From NCBI GenBank assembly GCA_019417325.1, contig DXVO01000034.1, positions 62,001 through 126,000 of the forward strand: a stretch of DNA of 64,000 nt, read 5' to 3'. The translations under genes were made by a program, and so were the position numbers. How positions within the stretch are numbered: the stretch's first letter is position 1; every line of letters starts with the position of its first letter. Below the pieces are notes generated by a model. The model did no database searches. It saw nothing but the letters and a program-made list of their open reading frames with translations, and was not told the origin of the DNA. This stretch comes from Parabacteroides sp. Its GTDB lineage: Bacteria; Bacteroidota; Bacteroidia; Bacteroidales; Tannerellaceae. Positions 7,985-16,413 of this stretch are shown here, piece by piece.

Positions 7985-8998
7985 TTATGGATTATCAGAG
8001 GCTAAAATACGTTCTATTGCGGTGTCTATTAAAGGGTCTTTACCATCAATAATATCCTGCTGGGTCATCTCTACTTTAATCTTTGGCTCTATGCCAAATT
8101 CCGTATGTTTCTTATTTACATCCAACACCGGACAGGCAGAAAAACGGATACTCCATCCATTTGGAAGTTCCGAACTGAAAGGCAAGCCGCTTCCTCCTCC
8201 TGTGCGGTCTCCTAAAAGAGTTACCTGAGGTAATAGCCGCATTACATTTGCGAAGTCGTTTGTTGCACTATATGAATGACGATTTGTTATGACAATAACC
8301 GGAAGATACCAACATAAACGTTCCGAAGGAGAAAGATACACAGGATAAGGCTCTGTAAAATCATTATGCCCGTTGCCATTTTTATATTGTGTATATCCTG
8401 TCAATATTTTCTCTTTCAGGAACCGCGAAGCAATACGATCGGCATAACTCATCGAGCCACCACCGTTCTCACGTACATCAAATATAAGCCCTTTGCAGTC
8501 TTTAAAGTATAAAAACATATAATCCAGGTTGCTCTCTCCTACTCCACTGGAAAAGCTACTGTAATAGACATATCCGACCTGGTCGTTTGCCATACGCTTA
8601 TACTTCAGGCCTCCGGCTATTTTATAATCGGTACCCATATATTTATCGTGAACTTCCTTATTATAATTCCTGGGGAAATTTTCATACCATCCCCAATAAC
8701 GGGACATATCAAAAGAAGAAATCAAATTGGTATGACCATCCTTCAACTCCGCCAGCATTTCCCCCAAAACATTAAATAAATCATATTGATTCATCGTATC
8801 CTTTATCTGGATACTATAGCGGTCATAAACATCATTCCAATCAACATCCTTATACTCAAAAAAGCAATAATTTTCATCCATTATCCGCCAAAGAGCCTCG
8901 AAATTATCACGGGGTGATGAATTATACTCCGTCGCTTTTTCGCAACCGGAAAACAACAAGCCCAGAAACATTAAACAATATGTAAAACGTAACTTCAT
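7985..8998 (-). CDS. S41-family (C-terminal processing-like) peptidase lipoprotein
   Basis: 337 residues. A lipoprotein signal (MKLRFTYCLMFLGLLFSGC) is followed by a helical N-domain with LKDGHTN, typical of the Tricorn/IRBP-like S41 group, a short central region without a clear PDZ domain, and the peptidase core: VGYVYYSSF, GLIFDVRENGGGSMSYADRIA, then the Ser region VIVITNRHSYSATNDFANVM and LLGDRTGGGSGLP. Ser within SYSATN is the likely nucleophile. I use ATG 8998; the frame is open up to a TTG at 9013 overlapping the previous stop, but the lipoprotein signal begins at the ATG. It is the last gene of a parC-DUF3316-S41 operon. Substrate unknown. Confidence 0.9.
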   Translation of the reverse strand: MKLRFTYCLMFLGLLFSGCEKATEYNSSPRDNFEALWRIMDENYCFFEYKDVDWNDVYDRYSIQIKDTMNQYDLFNVLGEMLAELKDGHTNLISSFDMSRYWGWYENFPRNYNKEVHDKYMGTDYKIAGGLKYKRMANDQVGYVYYSSFSSGVGESNLDYMFLYFKDCKGLIFDVRENGGGSMSYADRIASRFLKEKILTGYTQYKNGNGHNDFTEPYPVYLSPSERLCWYLPVIVITNRHSYSATNDFANVMRLLPQVTLLGDRTGGGSGLPFSSELPNGWSIRFSACPVLDVNKKHTEFGIEPKIKVEMTQQDIIDGKDPLIDTAIERILASDNP

Positions 8999-9009
8999 AT
9001 GTACAGGTA

Positions 9010-9873
9010 TCAATAAAATGCACTACTATATTTATCCGTATTCTTCAGACGTTTACCGCCGAAAGCAACAAATTCTTTTACAAGACCTATCATAAAGGCA
9101 TTGGATATCACATGGGTTTTGATGCCATTCACATGTGCACGGTACATACTGTTCATATAACCGGCACGCACGGTAAAATTAGCAACAGGTATATCAAGGG
9201 TAAAATAGTTTTTCATAACAAATTTGTTATGGAAAGAGCTGAACCGTATAATGCCATCCGTATCCCCCTGGCTCAGGAAATAATAAGGTTGCCCCTTATT
9301 AACCGAGAACAACATTCCGGCAAAAGGCATATCCACCTGGTAACGCAACGTAAGCGGGAAATTCTTTATCTTAAAATTATAAATCGCCATAGCAGACAAA
9401 CTCAGGTCCAAGTCTCCTTTTCCAGATACTGGATTATTGCTGTTACGGGTATTATATATAAAACCTCCGGAAATGCCTGCTGAGGCTCCAGCCAACACTT
9501 TCAAGCCTTTTACTGGTAATTTGTCAAAGCGATAATGGTAACCGAGGGAATAATTCACAAAACCAGCATATTCATTGGCAGTCTTCGCTCCGTTATGCGT
9601 AGAACCGAACTCCACATTCACAATTTGTTGCCGGGAGATTTTATAATCGGCCAGGCGGGTCACTTTCATACGTTCATTCATCACACGCACCATCCAACCG
9701 GTATAGTTTATATCTGTACTGGGCGACAGGTATGTATCTCTCAAGTTGTAACCGCCAACCCCAATCATTGTACTTTCATTGGTAGACCATGGTATCTCTT
9801 TTTCGTCCGACTGTGCATAAACAGGCAGAGCCAAACTCCAGAAGAGTATTATCAGGCAAAGGGTATTTTTCAT
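9010..9873 (-). CDS. DUF3316 family predicted outer-membrane protein
   Basis: 287 residues with a signal peptide (MKNTLCLIILFWSLALPVYAQ). The remainder alternates short amphipathic strands and turns (YAGFVNYSLGYHYRFD, LSLSAMAIYNFKIKNFPLTLRYQVDMPFAG, NYFTLDIPVANFTVRAGYMN), consistent with a small outer-membrane beta-barrel. The block IPWSTNESTMIGVGGYNLRDTYLSP is typical of the Bacteroidales DUF3316 family, of unknown function. It starts 3 bases after parC and is followed by the S41 lipoprotein after 11 bases, so the three are probably co-transcribed. The link with topoisomerase may be only positional. Confidence 0.82.
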   Translation of the reverse strand: MKNTLCLIILFWSLALPVYAQSDEKEIPWSTNESTMIGVGGYNLRDTYLSPSTDINYTGWMVRVMNERMKVTRLADYKISRQQIVNVEFGSTHNGAKTANEYAGFVNYSLGYHYRFDKLPVKGLKVLAGASAGISGGFIYNTRNSNNPVSGKGDLDLSLSAMAIYNFKIKNFPLTLRYQVDMPFAGMLFSVNKGQPYYFLSQGDTDGIIRFSSFHNKFVMKNYFTLDIPVANFTVRAGYMNSMYRAHVNGIKTHVISNAFMIGLVKEFVAFGGKRLKNTDKYSSAFY

Positions 9874-9876
9874 AAG

Positions 9877-12591
9877 CTATTCATCAAAAAGTTTCATTTG
9901 TCCTGTGATTTCATCCAGTATATCCGAATCGCTTTTATCTGCCTCCTCGTCCTCATCTTCATCTTCTTTATTTCCTTCCACCGCAGGCTGTGCCGCCGGG
10001 GCAAAACGGACCGGCTCAAGTTCATTGATCGTTTCTATATCAAAAGTGGAGAGACGTTTTCCTCTCGCTTTAAATCCTTTCACTCCGATAAACTCTTCCG
10101 CATCTATCACCAGTGGTTCACGGAAAGCATCATGGCCGCCGAACACAACTTCCATTCGCGGGAATCTCTCATCCGTCAGAATCATCAAGCGGCTTTTAGG
10201 ATTTTCACCAAGGAAATTCTGCTTCTTATTACCGGCATCCAACTGGAAACGTTTCAGATAGAAATATTTCTGGTCTGCATCATAAAGAACCGCAGTCCAG
10301 ATCTTATTTGCATTATATTTTTCTATTATCAGGATATTAGCTTCGTAATGATTACTCAAGTCGAAATTCGTCGTATAAAAATCACCATTTTGAAGAATCA
10401 CAAGAATCATATCCTCACTTTGGAATTCACCGAGTTCTTCCCCACGCCCGTCATAATTCAGGCGTAATATATCCCGGTCGAACCATACCATACGTCCTCC
10501 TAAAGTAGAACTTCCTTTCTGCTTCAGACTGATTTTATGTACTTCTGCCTTGGTAAGAATATTCCCCATGGAGCCACGGCCTTTGATGACAATATCACTG
10601 AAATCCTTTTCAAATACCAGCAATTTCTGACGCGGGCGGGGTTTAAGGATTACTTTCACCGTTTCAGCTTCACCATTCTCATTTGCACTGAAGTATAGAA
10701 TACGCGATCCTTCCGTCCCTTTCGTTACGGTATATTCCTTGTCACGTGTCACTCCTGTTATGGCAAAACGCTTAATGTAATTGAAACCGGCTTTACCATC
10801 CCGGTATATCACATTATAAATAGTGCGGTTATCATTCCGTTTAAAGACATTCAGATACAGTATCTCTTTACCGACAAACATCTTTTCGCAGACCTTCACC
10901 ACCTTGTAAGTGCCATTACGATAAAAAAGAATCACTTCGTCTATATCGGAGCAGTTACAAACATATTCATCCTTCTTCAGTCCGGTTCCGATAAATCCCT
11001 CAACACGATTGATGTAAAGCTTTTCATTAGCCTCTACCACCTTGGTCGCTTCAATTGTATCAAAACTACGTATTTCGGTCACACGCGGATAATTTTTTCC
11101 ATATTTTTCTTTCAACATCCGGAACCAGTTAATGGTATATTCCACAATATTTGCCAGATGGTTGTTTATGACCTCTATTTCTTCTTTATAATGGGCGATC
11201 TGTTCATTGCTCTTATCCGAATTAAATTTAAGGATGCGTCCCATCTTGATTTCCATCAATTTAAGGATATCTTCGCGGGTCACGTCACGGATAAATTGCG
11301 GTTTGAAAGGAGTTAAACGCAAATCAATGTGGGCAATTGCTTCATCCATATTTTTCGCGTTTTCAAATTCTTTATCTTTATAAATCCGCTCTTCAATAAA
11401 TATCTTTTCCAGGGAAGCAAAGAACAGCGCTTCTTCAATCTCGCTTTTCTGTATTTCTAATTCGGTACGAAGCAAATGCAACGTATCATCCACAGAATGT
11501 TTCAGCACATCACTTACTGTAAGGAAGTGAGGCTTGTTCTCCATAATAACACAACAGTTAGGCGATATGCTTATTTCACAATCCGTAAAAGCATATAAAG
11601 CATCTATCGTTTTATCGGATGAAACGCCCGGAGCCAAATGCACCAATATCTCTACGTTACGTGCCGTATTATCGTCTACCTTCTTTATCTTGATCTTACC
11701 TTTGTCGTTTGCTTTCAGTATCGACTCTATCAATGTAGAAGTAGTCTTTCCATAAGGAATTTCATTTATAACCAGCGTCTTGTTATCCAGCTTGGTTATC
11801 TTAGCACGCACTTTTACGGAGCCTCCTCGTTCACCGTCATTATATTTGCCGACATCTATAAAACCTCCCGTCTGGAAATCCGGATACAAAGTAAATTCTT
11901 CACCTTTCAGATAAGAAACGGAAGCGTCCAGCAACTCATTAAAATTATGCGGAAGTATTTTGGAAGCAAGACCTACTGCTATACCTTCAACCCCTTGAGC
12001 GAGCAAAAGAGGAAATTTAACCGGCAAGGTAACCGGCTCTCTATTACGTCCGTCATAAGATTGCTGCCAAGTTGTAGTTTTTGGATTGAATACTGTTTCC
12101 AACGCAAATTTAGAGAGACGGGCTTCGATATAACGGGGAGCTGCAGCACCGTCTCCGGTAAGGATATTACCCCAGTTACCCTGGCAATCTATCAATAGGT
12201 CCTTTTGACCGAGCTGTACTAACGCATCTCCGATAGAAGCATCCCCATGAGGGTGGAATTGCATGGTATGTCCTACAATATTGGCAACTTTATTGTAACG
12301 ACCATCGTCCAGCCGCTTCATCGAGTGGAGGATACGGCGCTGAACGGGCTTCAGTCCGTCATTGATATGCGGTACCGCACGTTCCAGTATTACATAAGAA
12401 GCATAATCCAGAAACCAATTCTGGTACATGCCGGAAAGATGGTAAGATACACGGCTTTCTGACTTTCCGGGCACTTTATAATCGGAATGCGTTCCCGCAT
12501 CTGTTATTTCACTTTCATTATCAGGGGTTGGTTGCTCATCAGCCCCGTTCAATTCGTTCTCATCCTGTTCAGTAATATCTTCCGGTCTCAT
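9877..12591 (-). CDS. parC: DNA topoisomerase IV subunit A
   Basis: 904 residues. The breakage-reunion domain (50-480) has RAVPHINDGLKPVQRRILHSM, the HPHGDASIGDA helix and catalytic Tyr154 in AAAPRYIEARLS. A beta-pinwheel C-terminal domain follows, and the tail (about 865-904) is strongly acidic (EGNKEDEDEDEEADKSDSD). With ParE it decatenates daughter chromosomes. Assignment to ParC rather than GyrA rests on the degenerate C-terminal repeats (no clear GyrA box) and the gene context typical of Bacteroidales. At the position of Escherichia coli ParC Ser80 this protein has Ala118, probably normal for the group. ATG 12591 is the only sensible start. No parE is in the window. Confidence 0.93.
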   Translation of the reverse strand: MRPEDITEQDENELNGADEQPTPDNESEITDAGTHSDYKVPGKSESRVSYHLSGMYQNWFLDYASYVILERAVPHINDGLKPVQRRILHSMKRLDDGRYNKVANIVGHTMQFHPHGDASIGDALVQLGQKDLLIDCQGNWGNILTGDGAAAPRYIEARLSKFALETVFNPKTTTWQQSYDGRNREPVTLPVKFPLLLAQGVEGIAVGLASKILPHNFNELLDASVSYLKGEEFTLYPDFQTGGFIDVGKYNDGERGGSVKVRAKITKLDNKTLVINEIPYGKTTSTLIESILKANDKGKIKIKKVDDNTARNVEILVHLAPGVSSDKTIDALYAFTDCEISISPNCCVIMENKPHFLTVSDVLKHSVDDTLHLLRTELEIQKSEIEEALFFASLEKIFIEERIYKDKEFENAKNMDEAIAHIDLRLTPFKPQFIRDVTREDILKLMEIKMGRILKFNSDKSNEQIAHYKEEIEVINNHLANIVEYTINWFRMLKEKYGKNYPRVTEIRSFDTIEATKVVEANEKLYINRVEGFIGTGLKKDEYVCNCSDIDEVILFYRNGTYKVVKVCEKMFVGKEILYLNVFKRNDNRTIYNVIYRDGKAGFNYIKRFAITGVTRDKEYTVTKGTEGSRILYFSANENGEAETVKVILKPRPRQKLLVFEKDFSDIVIKGRGSMGNILTKAEVHKISLKQKGSSTLGGRMVWFDRDILRLNYDGRGEELGEFQSEDMILVILQNGDFYTTNFDLSNHYEANILIIEKYNANKIWTAVLYDADQKYFYLKRFQLDAGNKKQNFLGENPKSRLMILTDERFPRMEVVFGGHDAFREPLVIDAEEFIGVKGFKARGKRLSTFDIETINELEPVRFAPAAQPAVEGNKEDEDEDEEADKSDSDILDEITGQMKLFDE

Positions 12592-12722
12592 ATGTTGCTT
12601 TATCCTGTTCTATTCCATTTATTACCATGCTTCCCGCATATGCTAATAGGGTGTAAATATACAAAAAATGCTGAAATAATAAAAAGCATGTCTTTTACTA
12701 TCCTATTTTATAGCAGGTTTTA

Positions 12723-12730
12723 TACCTTTG
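12723..12730 (+). promoter_or_regulatory. -7 promoter element of ilvA
   Basis: TACCTTTG matches TAnnTTTG and ends 26 bases before ATG 12757. Confidence 0.65.
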
Positions 12731-12756
12731 CACAATTGTTTTAACAAAAAGAAAAA

Positions 12757-13956
12757 ATGCTTACTCTCGATAAGATTTATCAAGCGTCATTCGCTTTAAA
12801 AAAAGTAATCCGTAACACGGACCTGGTTAGTGCTCCTCATATAAATCCTGCATGTGAAATTTACCTGAAACCAGAGAACCTGCAAGAAACAGGATCTTTC
12901 AAAGTCCGTGGTGCCTATTTTAAGATTTCCCAGCTTACAGAAGAAGAAAAATCGCATGGTGTTGTGGCTTGTTCGGCCGGTAATCATGCCCAAGGTGTCG
13001 CTCTGGCTGCCACCGCTGCAGGTATCAAATCATTAATTTGCCTGCCGGATAATGCTCCTATCTCAAAAATAGAGTCCACCAAATGGTATGGTGCGGATGT
13101 ATGTCTTGTCGAAGGAGTATACGATGACGCTTATCAGAAAGCACTTCAGTTACGGGACGAAAAAGGATATACATTCGTTCATCCGTTCGATGACGAAGAT
13201 GTCATAGCGGGTCAAGGAACGATCGGACTCGAATTACTAGCGCAGTTGCCGGATGTGGATGCCGTAATTATACCTATCGGAGGGGGCGGACTTATTTCAG
13301 GAGTTGCTTTTACCATAAAAAGCCTGAACCCTAAAGTCAAAGTATACGGAGTACAAGCCAGCGGGGCACCCAGCATGTTGACTTCCATCGAAAATAACAA
13401 AATTGAACGTATGGGATTTGTACGCACAATAGCAGATGGTATCGCTGTAAAAGAACCAGGAATCCATACCTTTGAATATTGCAGAAAATATGTAGACGAA
13501 ATTGTTACCGTGTCGGATGATGAAATATCCACAGCAATTCTTGCCCTGATCGAACGGCATAAAATGATTGCCGAAGGAGCCGGCGCCGTAGCTGTTGCTG
13601 CTGCGATGTTCAATAAGGTTCCTATCAAAGGCAAAAAAGTGATCTGTCTGGTTTCCGGTGGTAACATTGATGTGACGATCCTTTCCCGTGTTATCGGTAG
13701 AGGTTTGCAAAAATCCGGACGTTCTTATTCAATGACTATCGAATTAGTCGATAAACCCGGACAGTTACAGCATGTATCCGAAATCATCGCCAGCACTGGG
13801 GCAAACGTGGTGTCTGTCTTCCACGAACGGGTAAGCCACACTACGGACATCAATGGCTGTTACCTGCGCCTTGAAATGGAAACCCGCAACCAGAAGCATA
13901 TTGAAGAAATACAATATGTATTGACTGCCGCAGGATACAAAATTATTCCGGGATAA
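12757..13956 (+). CDS. ilvA: Threonine ammonia-lyase (threonine dehydratase) with ACT domain
   Basis: 399 residues. PLP-binding Lys49 lies in ETGSFKVRGA; the phosphate-binding glycine loop is IIPIGGGGLISG (about 171-182); SAGNHAQGVALAA and the C-terminal Ser block CLVSGGNID are conserved. A single ACT domain covers about 325-399 (MTIELVDKPGQLQHVSEIIAS). It deaminates L-threonine to 2-oxobutyrate, the first step toward isoleucine. The short form with one ACT domain is less like the classical two-domain IlvA and resembles the allosteric or catabolic type found across Bacteroidales. It is monocistronic with its own promoter. Confidence 0.95.
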   Translation: MLTLDKIYQASFALKKVIRNTDLVSAPHINPACEIYLKPENLQETGSFKVRGAYFKISQLTEEEKSHGVVACSAGNHAQGVALAATAAGIKSLICLPDNAPISKIESTKWYGADVCLVEGVYDDAYQKALQLRDEKGYTFVHPFDDEDVIAGQGTIGLELLAQLPDVDAVIIPIGGGGLISGVAFTIKSLNPKVKVYGVQASGAPSMLTSIENNKIERMGFVRTIADGIAVKEPGIHTFEYCRKYVDEIVTVSDDEISTAILALIERHKMIAEGAGAVAVAAAMFNKVPIKGKKVICLVSGGNIDVTILSRVIGRGLQKSGRSYSMTIELVDKPGQLQHVSEIIASTGANVVSVFHERVSHTTDINGCYLRLEMETRNQKHIEEIQYVLTAAGYKIIPG

Positions 13957-14026
13957 AAATTCCGGAATTCCCAAACCTGATAGATAAGACCTTTTGCCTC
14001 ATAAATACTATCAATATAGAATTGCT

Positions 14027-14034
14027 TATTTTTG
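14027..14034 (+). promoter_or_regulatory. -7 promoter element of the ArsC-like gene
   Basis: TATTTTTG matches TAnnTTTG and ends 21 bases before ATG 14056. The alternative upstream start at 14032 lies inside it. Confidence 0.6.
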
Positions 14035-14055
14035 ACTTCATTAAAAAGCAATTCA

Positions 14056-14529
14056 ATGAAAATATTAATACTTTGCACAGATAATAGTTGCCTCAGCCAA
14101 ATGGCAGAAGGCTGGCTGCAATCTTTCGATAAAAGCTTGACTGTTTGTTCTGCCGGAACAAAACCGGCCGCTCAAACGAATTTGCTTGCTATCGAAACCA
14201 TGGCTAAATCAGGAATAGACATCAGCATGAAACGCCCTAAACCTATAGAACAGTACTTGGACGAACCTTGGGATTATGTTATAACCCTATGTAATACGGC
14301 TGATGAAAACTATCCGGAGTTTACAGGAAAAGTACGTCATCGTCTCCACGTGGGAACTTATGATCCTTCACGAGCCAAAGGAACTCCCGAGTTTATTGCC
14401 AGTGAATTTAGACGAATCAGCATTCAACTCAAAAAGAAAATGTATGAATTTTATACAGATGAAATATTAAACGGCGATGGAGGTCCAACCTGTACTTGTG
14501 GAGCCAACCGGTTTTGCCGGTGTAACTGA
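14056..14529 (+). CDS. ArsC-like low-molecular-weight phosphatase fold protein, key residues missing
   Basis: 157 residues with the fold and order of thioredoxin-coupled arsenate reductase: KILILCTDNSCLSQMAEGWL (P-loop), VCSAGTKPA, WDYVITLCNTADENYPEF, and VGTYDPSRAKGTPEF in place of the general-acid Asp-Pro block. In ArsC the P-loop is CTGNSCRS and the redox pair is Cys82/Cys89. Here the invariant P-loop Arg is Leu, the second redox Cys is Tyr (ENYPEF), while the nucleophile Cys, P-loop second Cys and Cys82 equivalent remain. The C-terminus adds a cysteine-rich tail, GPTCTCGANRFCRCN. Arsenate reduction by the standard mechanism therefore looks doubtful; a non-arsenate or metal-linked role is possible. 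No ars genes are adjacent. It stands alone between ilvA and a convergent oxidoreductase. Confidence 0.85.
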   Translation: MKILILCTDNSCLSQMAEGWLQSFDKSLTVCSAGTKPAAQTNLLAIETMAKSGIDISMKRPKPIEQYLDEPWDYVITLCNTADENYPEFTGKVRHRLHVGTYDPSRAKGTPEFIASEFRRISIQLKKKMYEFYTDEILNGDGGPTCTCGANRFCRCN

Positions 14530-14550
14530 TACTTACCCCATATAAATACG

Positions 14551-14584
14551 GATGACGCAAAACATAGTAACATTTTGCGTCATC
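14551..14584. terminator. Hairpin between convergent genes
   Basis: GATGACGCAAAA at 14551-14562 is perfectly repeated in inverted form at 14573-14584 around a 10-base loop. There is no long T run, so it is a likely but weak bidirectional terminator for the ArsC-like gene and the oxidoreductase. Confidence 0.6.
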
Positions 14585-14621
14585 ACCGGTTCAGTAATAA
14601 ACTGAAATCGCTATACCATCA

Positions 14622-16058
14622 CTATACATTGTAATATTCTTCCCAACCTTTGCGTGGCATCTCGCCAACCAACATCTGATTTGCAAACGAATCATTTGTA
14701 ATCTGTTTCAAATCACGATCGAAAACCAATTTACGGTTCAGGCGCTGAGCCAATACACCCAAACAGAATACCTGGCTTAACGGACCGGCAATAGAGAACG
14801 GAGAACGTGTCTTTTCTTTACCCTGGCAAGCCAAAAGGAAGTTGGCATAGTGGTTAGACGGGCTTTTCTCATAATCCGGTAATGTCGGATTCATATCTTT
14901 AGCTATCTTATCTGGAATAACAGACAGGGTACTCCCATGGGAACCACCTTTGAATGTCAGAGTCTTTGTATAGATTTCCTTTCCCGGATTCAGTTTCATC
15001 AATTGCAGTTTTCCTCCGGCTACTGACGGAATATTCGGGTCTACATCCGAAGAACCATAATCTTCAGGCACAGGAGGTATATTATCCAGTCCATCATACC
15101 AGGTAACATCTATGCCCGGCATATCCCCTCTTTTGGGAAAACGGAACAGGATTGTCGACGACATCGGATAAAAAAACGGATTATGGTCTTTTAAATACAA
15201 TGGATTAATTTCCGTAGGCAATCCCATGTCCAGGAACTGGTGGGCTGCATCCAGAATATGCGCACCCCAGTCGCCCAAAGCACCCATACCATATTCATAC
15301 CAGCAACGCCATTGTCCCATATGATAATCATGGTTATATTCGCGGAACGGACGAACGCCCAACCAAGTATCCCAATCCAATGTTTCAGGAACCGGTTCTC
15401 CCATCGGCATATGTTTCATATTCGGATTCCACCCGTGCCAGCGGCGCGGGGAGTTCATATGTGCTGTAATAGCAGTGACATCTTTTATCAGGCCGGCTTC
15501 TTTCCATGCCTTAAACTGGAAATAGTTTGCTTCCGAATGCCCCTGATTTCCCATTTGTGTAACGACTCCGAATTTCTTTTCCGCCTTCATCATCAATTCC
15601 ACTTCCTGAAAAGTACGTGCCATCGGCTTTTCCACATAAACATGCTTGCCATGAGCCATCGCTTCAATCGTTATTGGAAAATGGGCATGGTCGGGAACTC
15701 CTACAGTTACGGCATCTATCTTATCTGCCATTTTATCAAACATCTGGCGGAAATCGTTGAATCTGGGAACTTTCGGATACATGGAAATCAATTTCTGTGT
15801 ATGGGGAGCTCCCATGTCCACATCACAAAGCGCAACAATTTCACATAAACCTGTATTGATTAGTTCAAGAGCTATCTCGCCTCCACGGTTACCGATACCA
15901 ATAAGCGCCAATCTCACTTTATCATTGGCACTAACGAAAGGGACACCCGGCATACCGGAAGCCTTCGATGGAATCCAGAAGGAAGGAACAGCTGTAGCTG
16001 CCGAAAGAACAAGTGCCCGCTTCAGAAACGAGCGACGCGAAATGTCATCTGATTTCAT
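14622..16058 (-). CDS. Tat-exported Gfo/Idh/MocA family oxidoreductase
   Basis: 478 residues. The N-terminus carries a twin-arginine signal (DISRRSFLKRALVLSAATAV) so the folded, cofactor-loaded enzyme would be exported. The Rossmann domain begins at VRLALIGIGNRGGEIALELI; MAHGKHVYVEKPMARTFQEVELM holds the family Glu-Lys-Pro motif, and GQWRCWYEYGMGALGDWGAHILDAAHQFLDMG is the typical block of the large periplasmic Bacteroidetes subgroup. Related proteins use tightly bound NAD(P) to oxidise the 3-hydroxyl of glycosides. A DUF1080 protein at 21239 could act on the 3-keto products. ATG 16058 is chosen because the promoter at 16110-16117 lies 51 bases upstream and residues before it are not signal-like. 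Transcribed alone. Confidence 0.92.
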   Translation of the reverse strand: MKSDDISRRSFLKRALVLSAATAVPSFWIPSKASGMPGVPFVSANDKVRLALIGIGNRGGEIALELINTGLCEIVALCDVDMGAPHTQKLISMYPKVPRFNDFRQMFDKMADKIDAVTVGVPDHAHFPITIEAMAHGKHVYVEKPMARTFQEVELMMKAEKKFGVVTQMGNQGHSEANYFQFKAWKEAGLIKDVTAITAHMNSPRRWHGWNPNMKHMPMGEPVPETLDWDTWLGVRPFREYNHDYHMGQWRCWYEYGMGALGDWGAHILDAAHQFLDMGLPTEINPLYLKDHNPFFYPMSSTILFRFPKRGDMPGIDVTWYDGLDNIPPVPEDYGSSDVDPNIPSVAGGKLQLMKLNPGKEIYTKTLTFKGGSHGSTLSVIPDKIAKDMNPTLPDYEKSPSNHYANFLLACQGKEKTRSPFSIAGPLSQVFCLGVLAQRLNRKLVFDRDLKQITNDSFANQMLVGEMPRKGWEEYYNV

Positions 16059-16109
16059 GGTTGTATATATTAGATTAATATTTCTGTGTACGCAAACACA
16101 ACGATTTGA

Positions 16110-16117
16110 CAAAAGTA
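16110..16117 (-). promoter_or_regulatory. -7 promoter element of the Gfo/Idh/MocA oxidoreductase gene
   Basis: CAAAAGTA on the plus strand reads TACTTTTG on the minus strand. The 355-bp divergent region 16059-16413 otherwise shows only this element and the weak glyS promoter. Confidence 0.6.
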
Positions 16118-16334
16118 AATATTATTCTGAAAAATCATCTAATTTACCAAAAAAGAGTTTCTAAAAAATTAGAATACCACTTCAAAAGCAATCCCGAAAG
16201 AACATATCCTTATACCCTCTCGTCTTTTTGTGCAAGGCATTATTATCATATCCTTTTTAAAACAAACATCCGGTATATCACCTTAAATATCTTTATAAGA
16301 TGCTGTAAATGGTGCACATTACCAAAAAAATCAT

Positions 16335-16342
16335 TTACTTTG
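16335..16342 (+). promoter_or_regulatory. Variant -7 promoter element of glyS
   Basis: TTACTTTG differs from TAnnTTTG at the second base; it ends about 71 bases before ATG 16414. The same variant occurs before rnr (about 3312) and the 34-residue ORF (39673-39680). Confidence 0.35.
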
Positions 16343-16413
16343 CAAGCTTGATAATATGTAAGACCAATTAGGTAGCATATTAGCGTATTTTCTAATTGGA
16401 AAAATAATATACT

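Noticed and set aside
9011..9013. TTG start for the S41 peptidase gene
   Set aside because: It overlaps the previous stop codon, but the lipoprotein signal begins at ATG 8998 and extra residues IPVHM are not signal-like.
9535..10467. 310-codon open frame on the plus strand
   Set aside because: It lies antisense to the DUF3316 gene and the 3' end of parC, with odd composition and no family features.
15240..15848. 202-codon plus-strand frame
   Set aside because: Fully antisense to the conserved Gfo/Idh/MocA oxidoreductase gene; a shadow.
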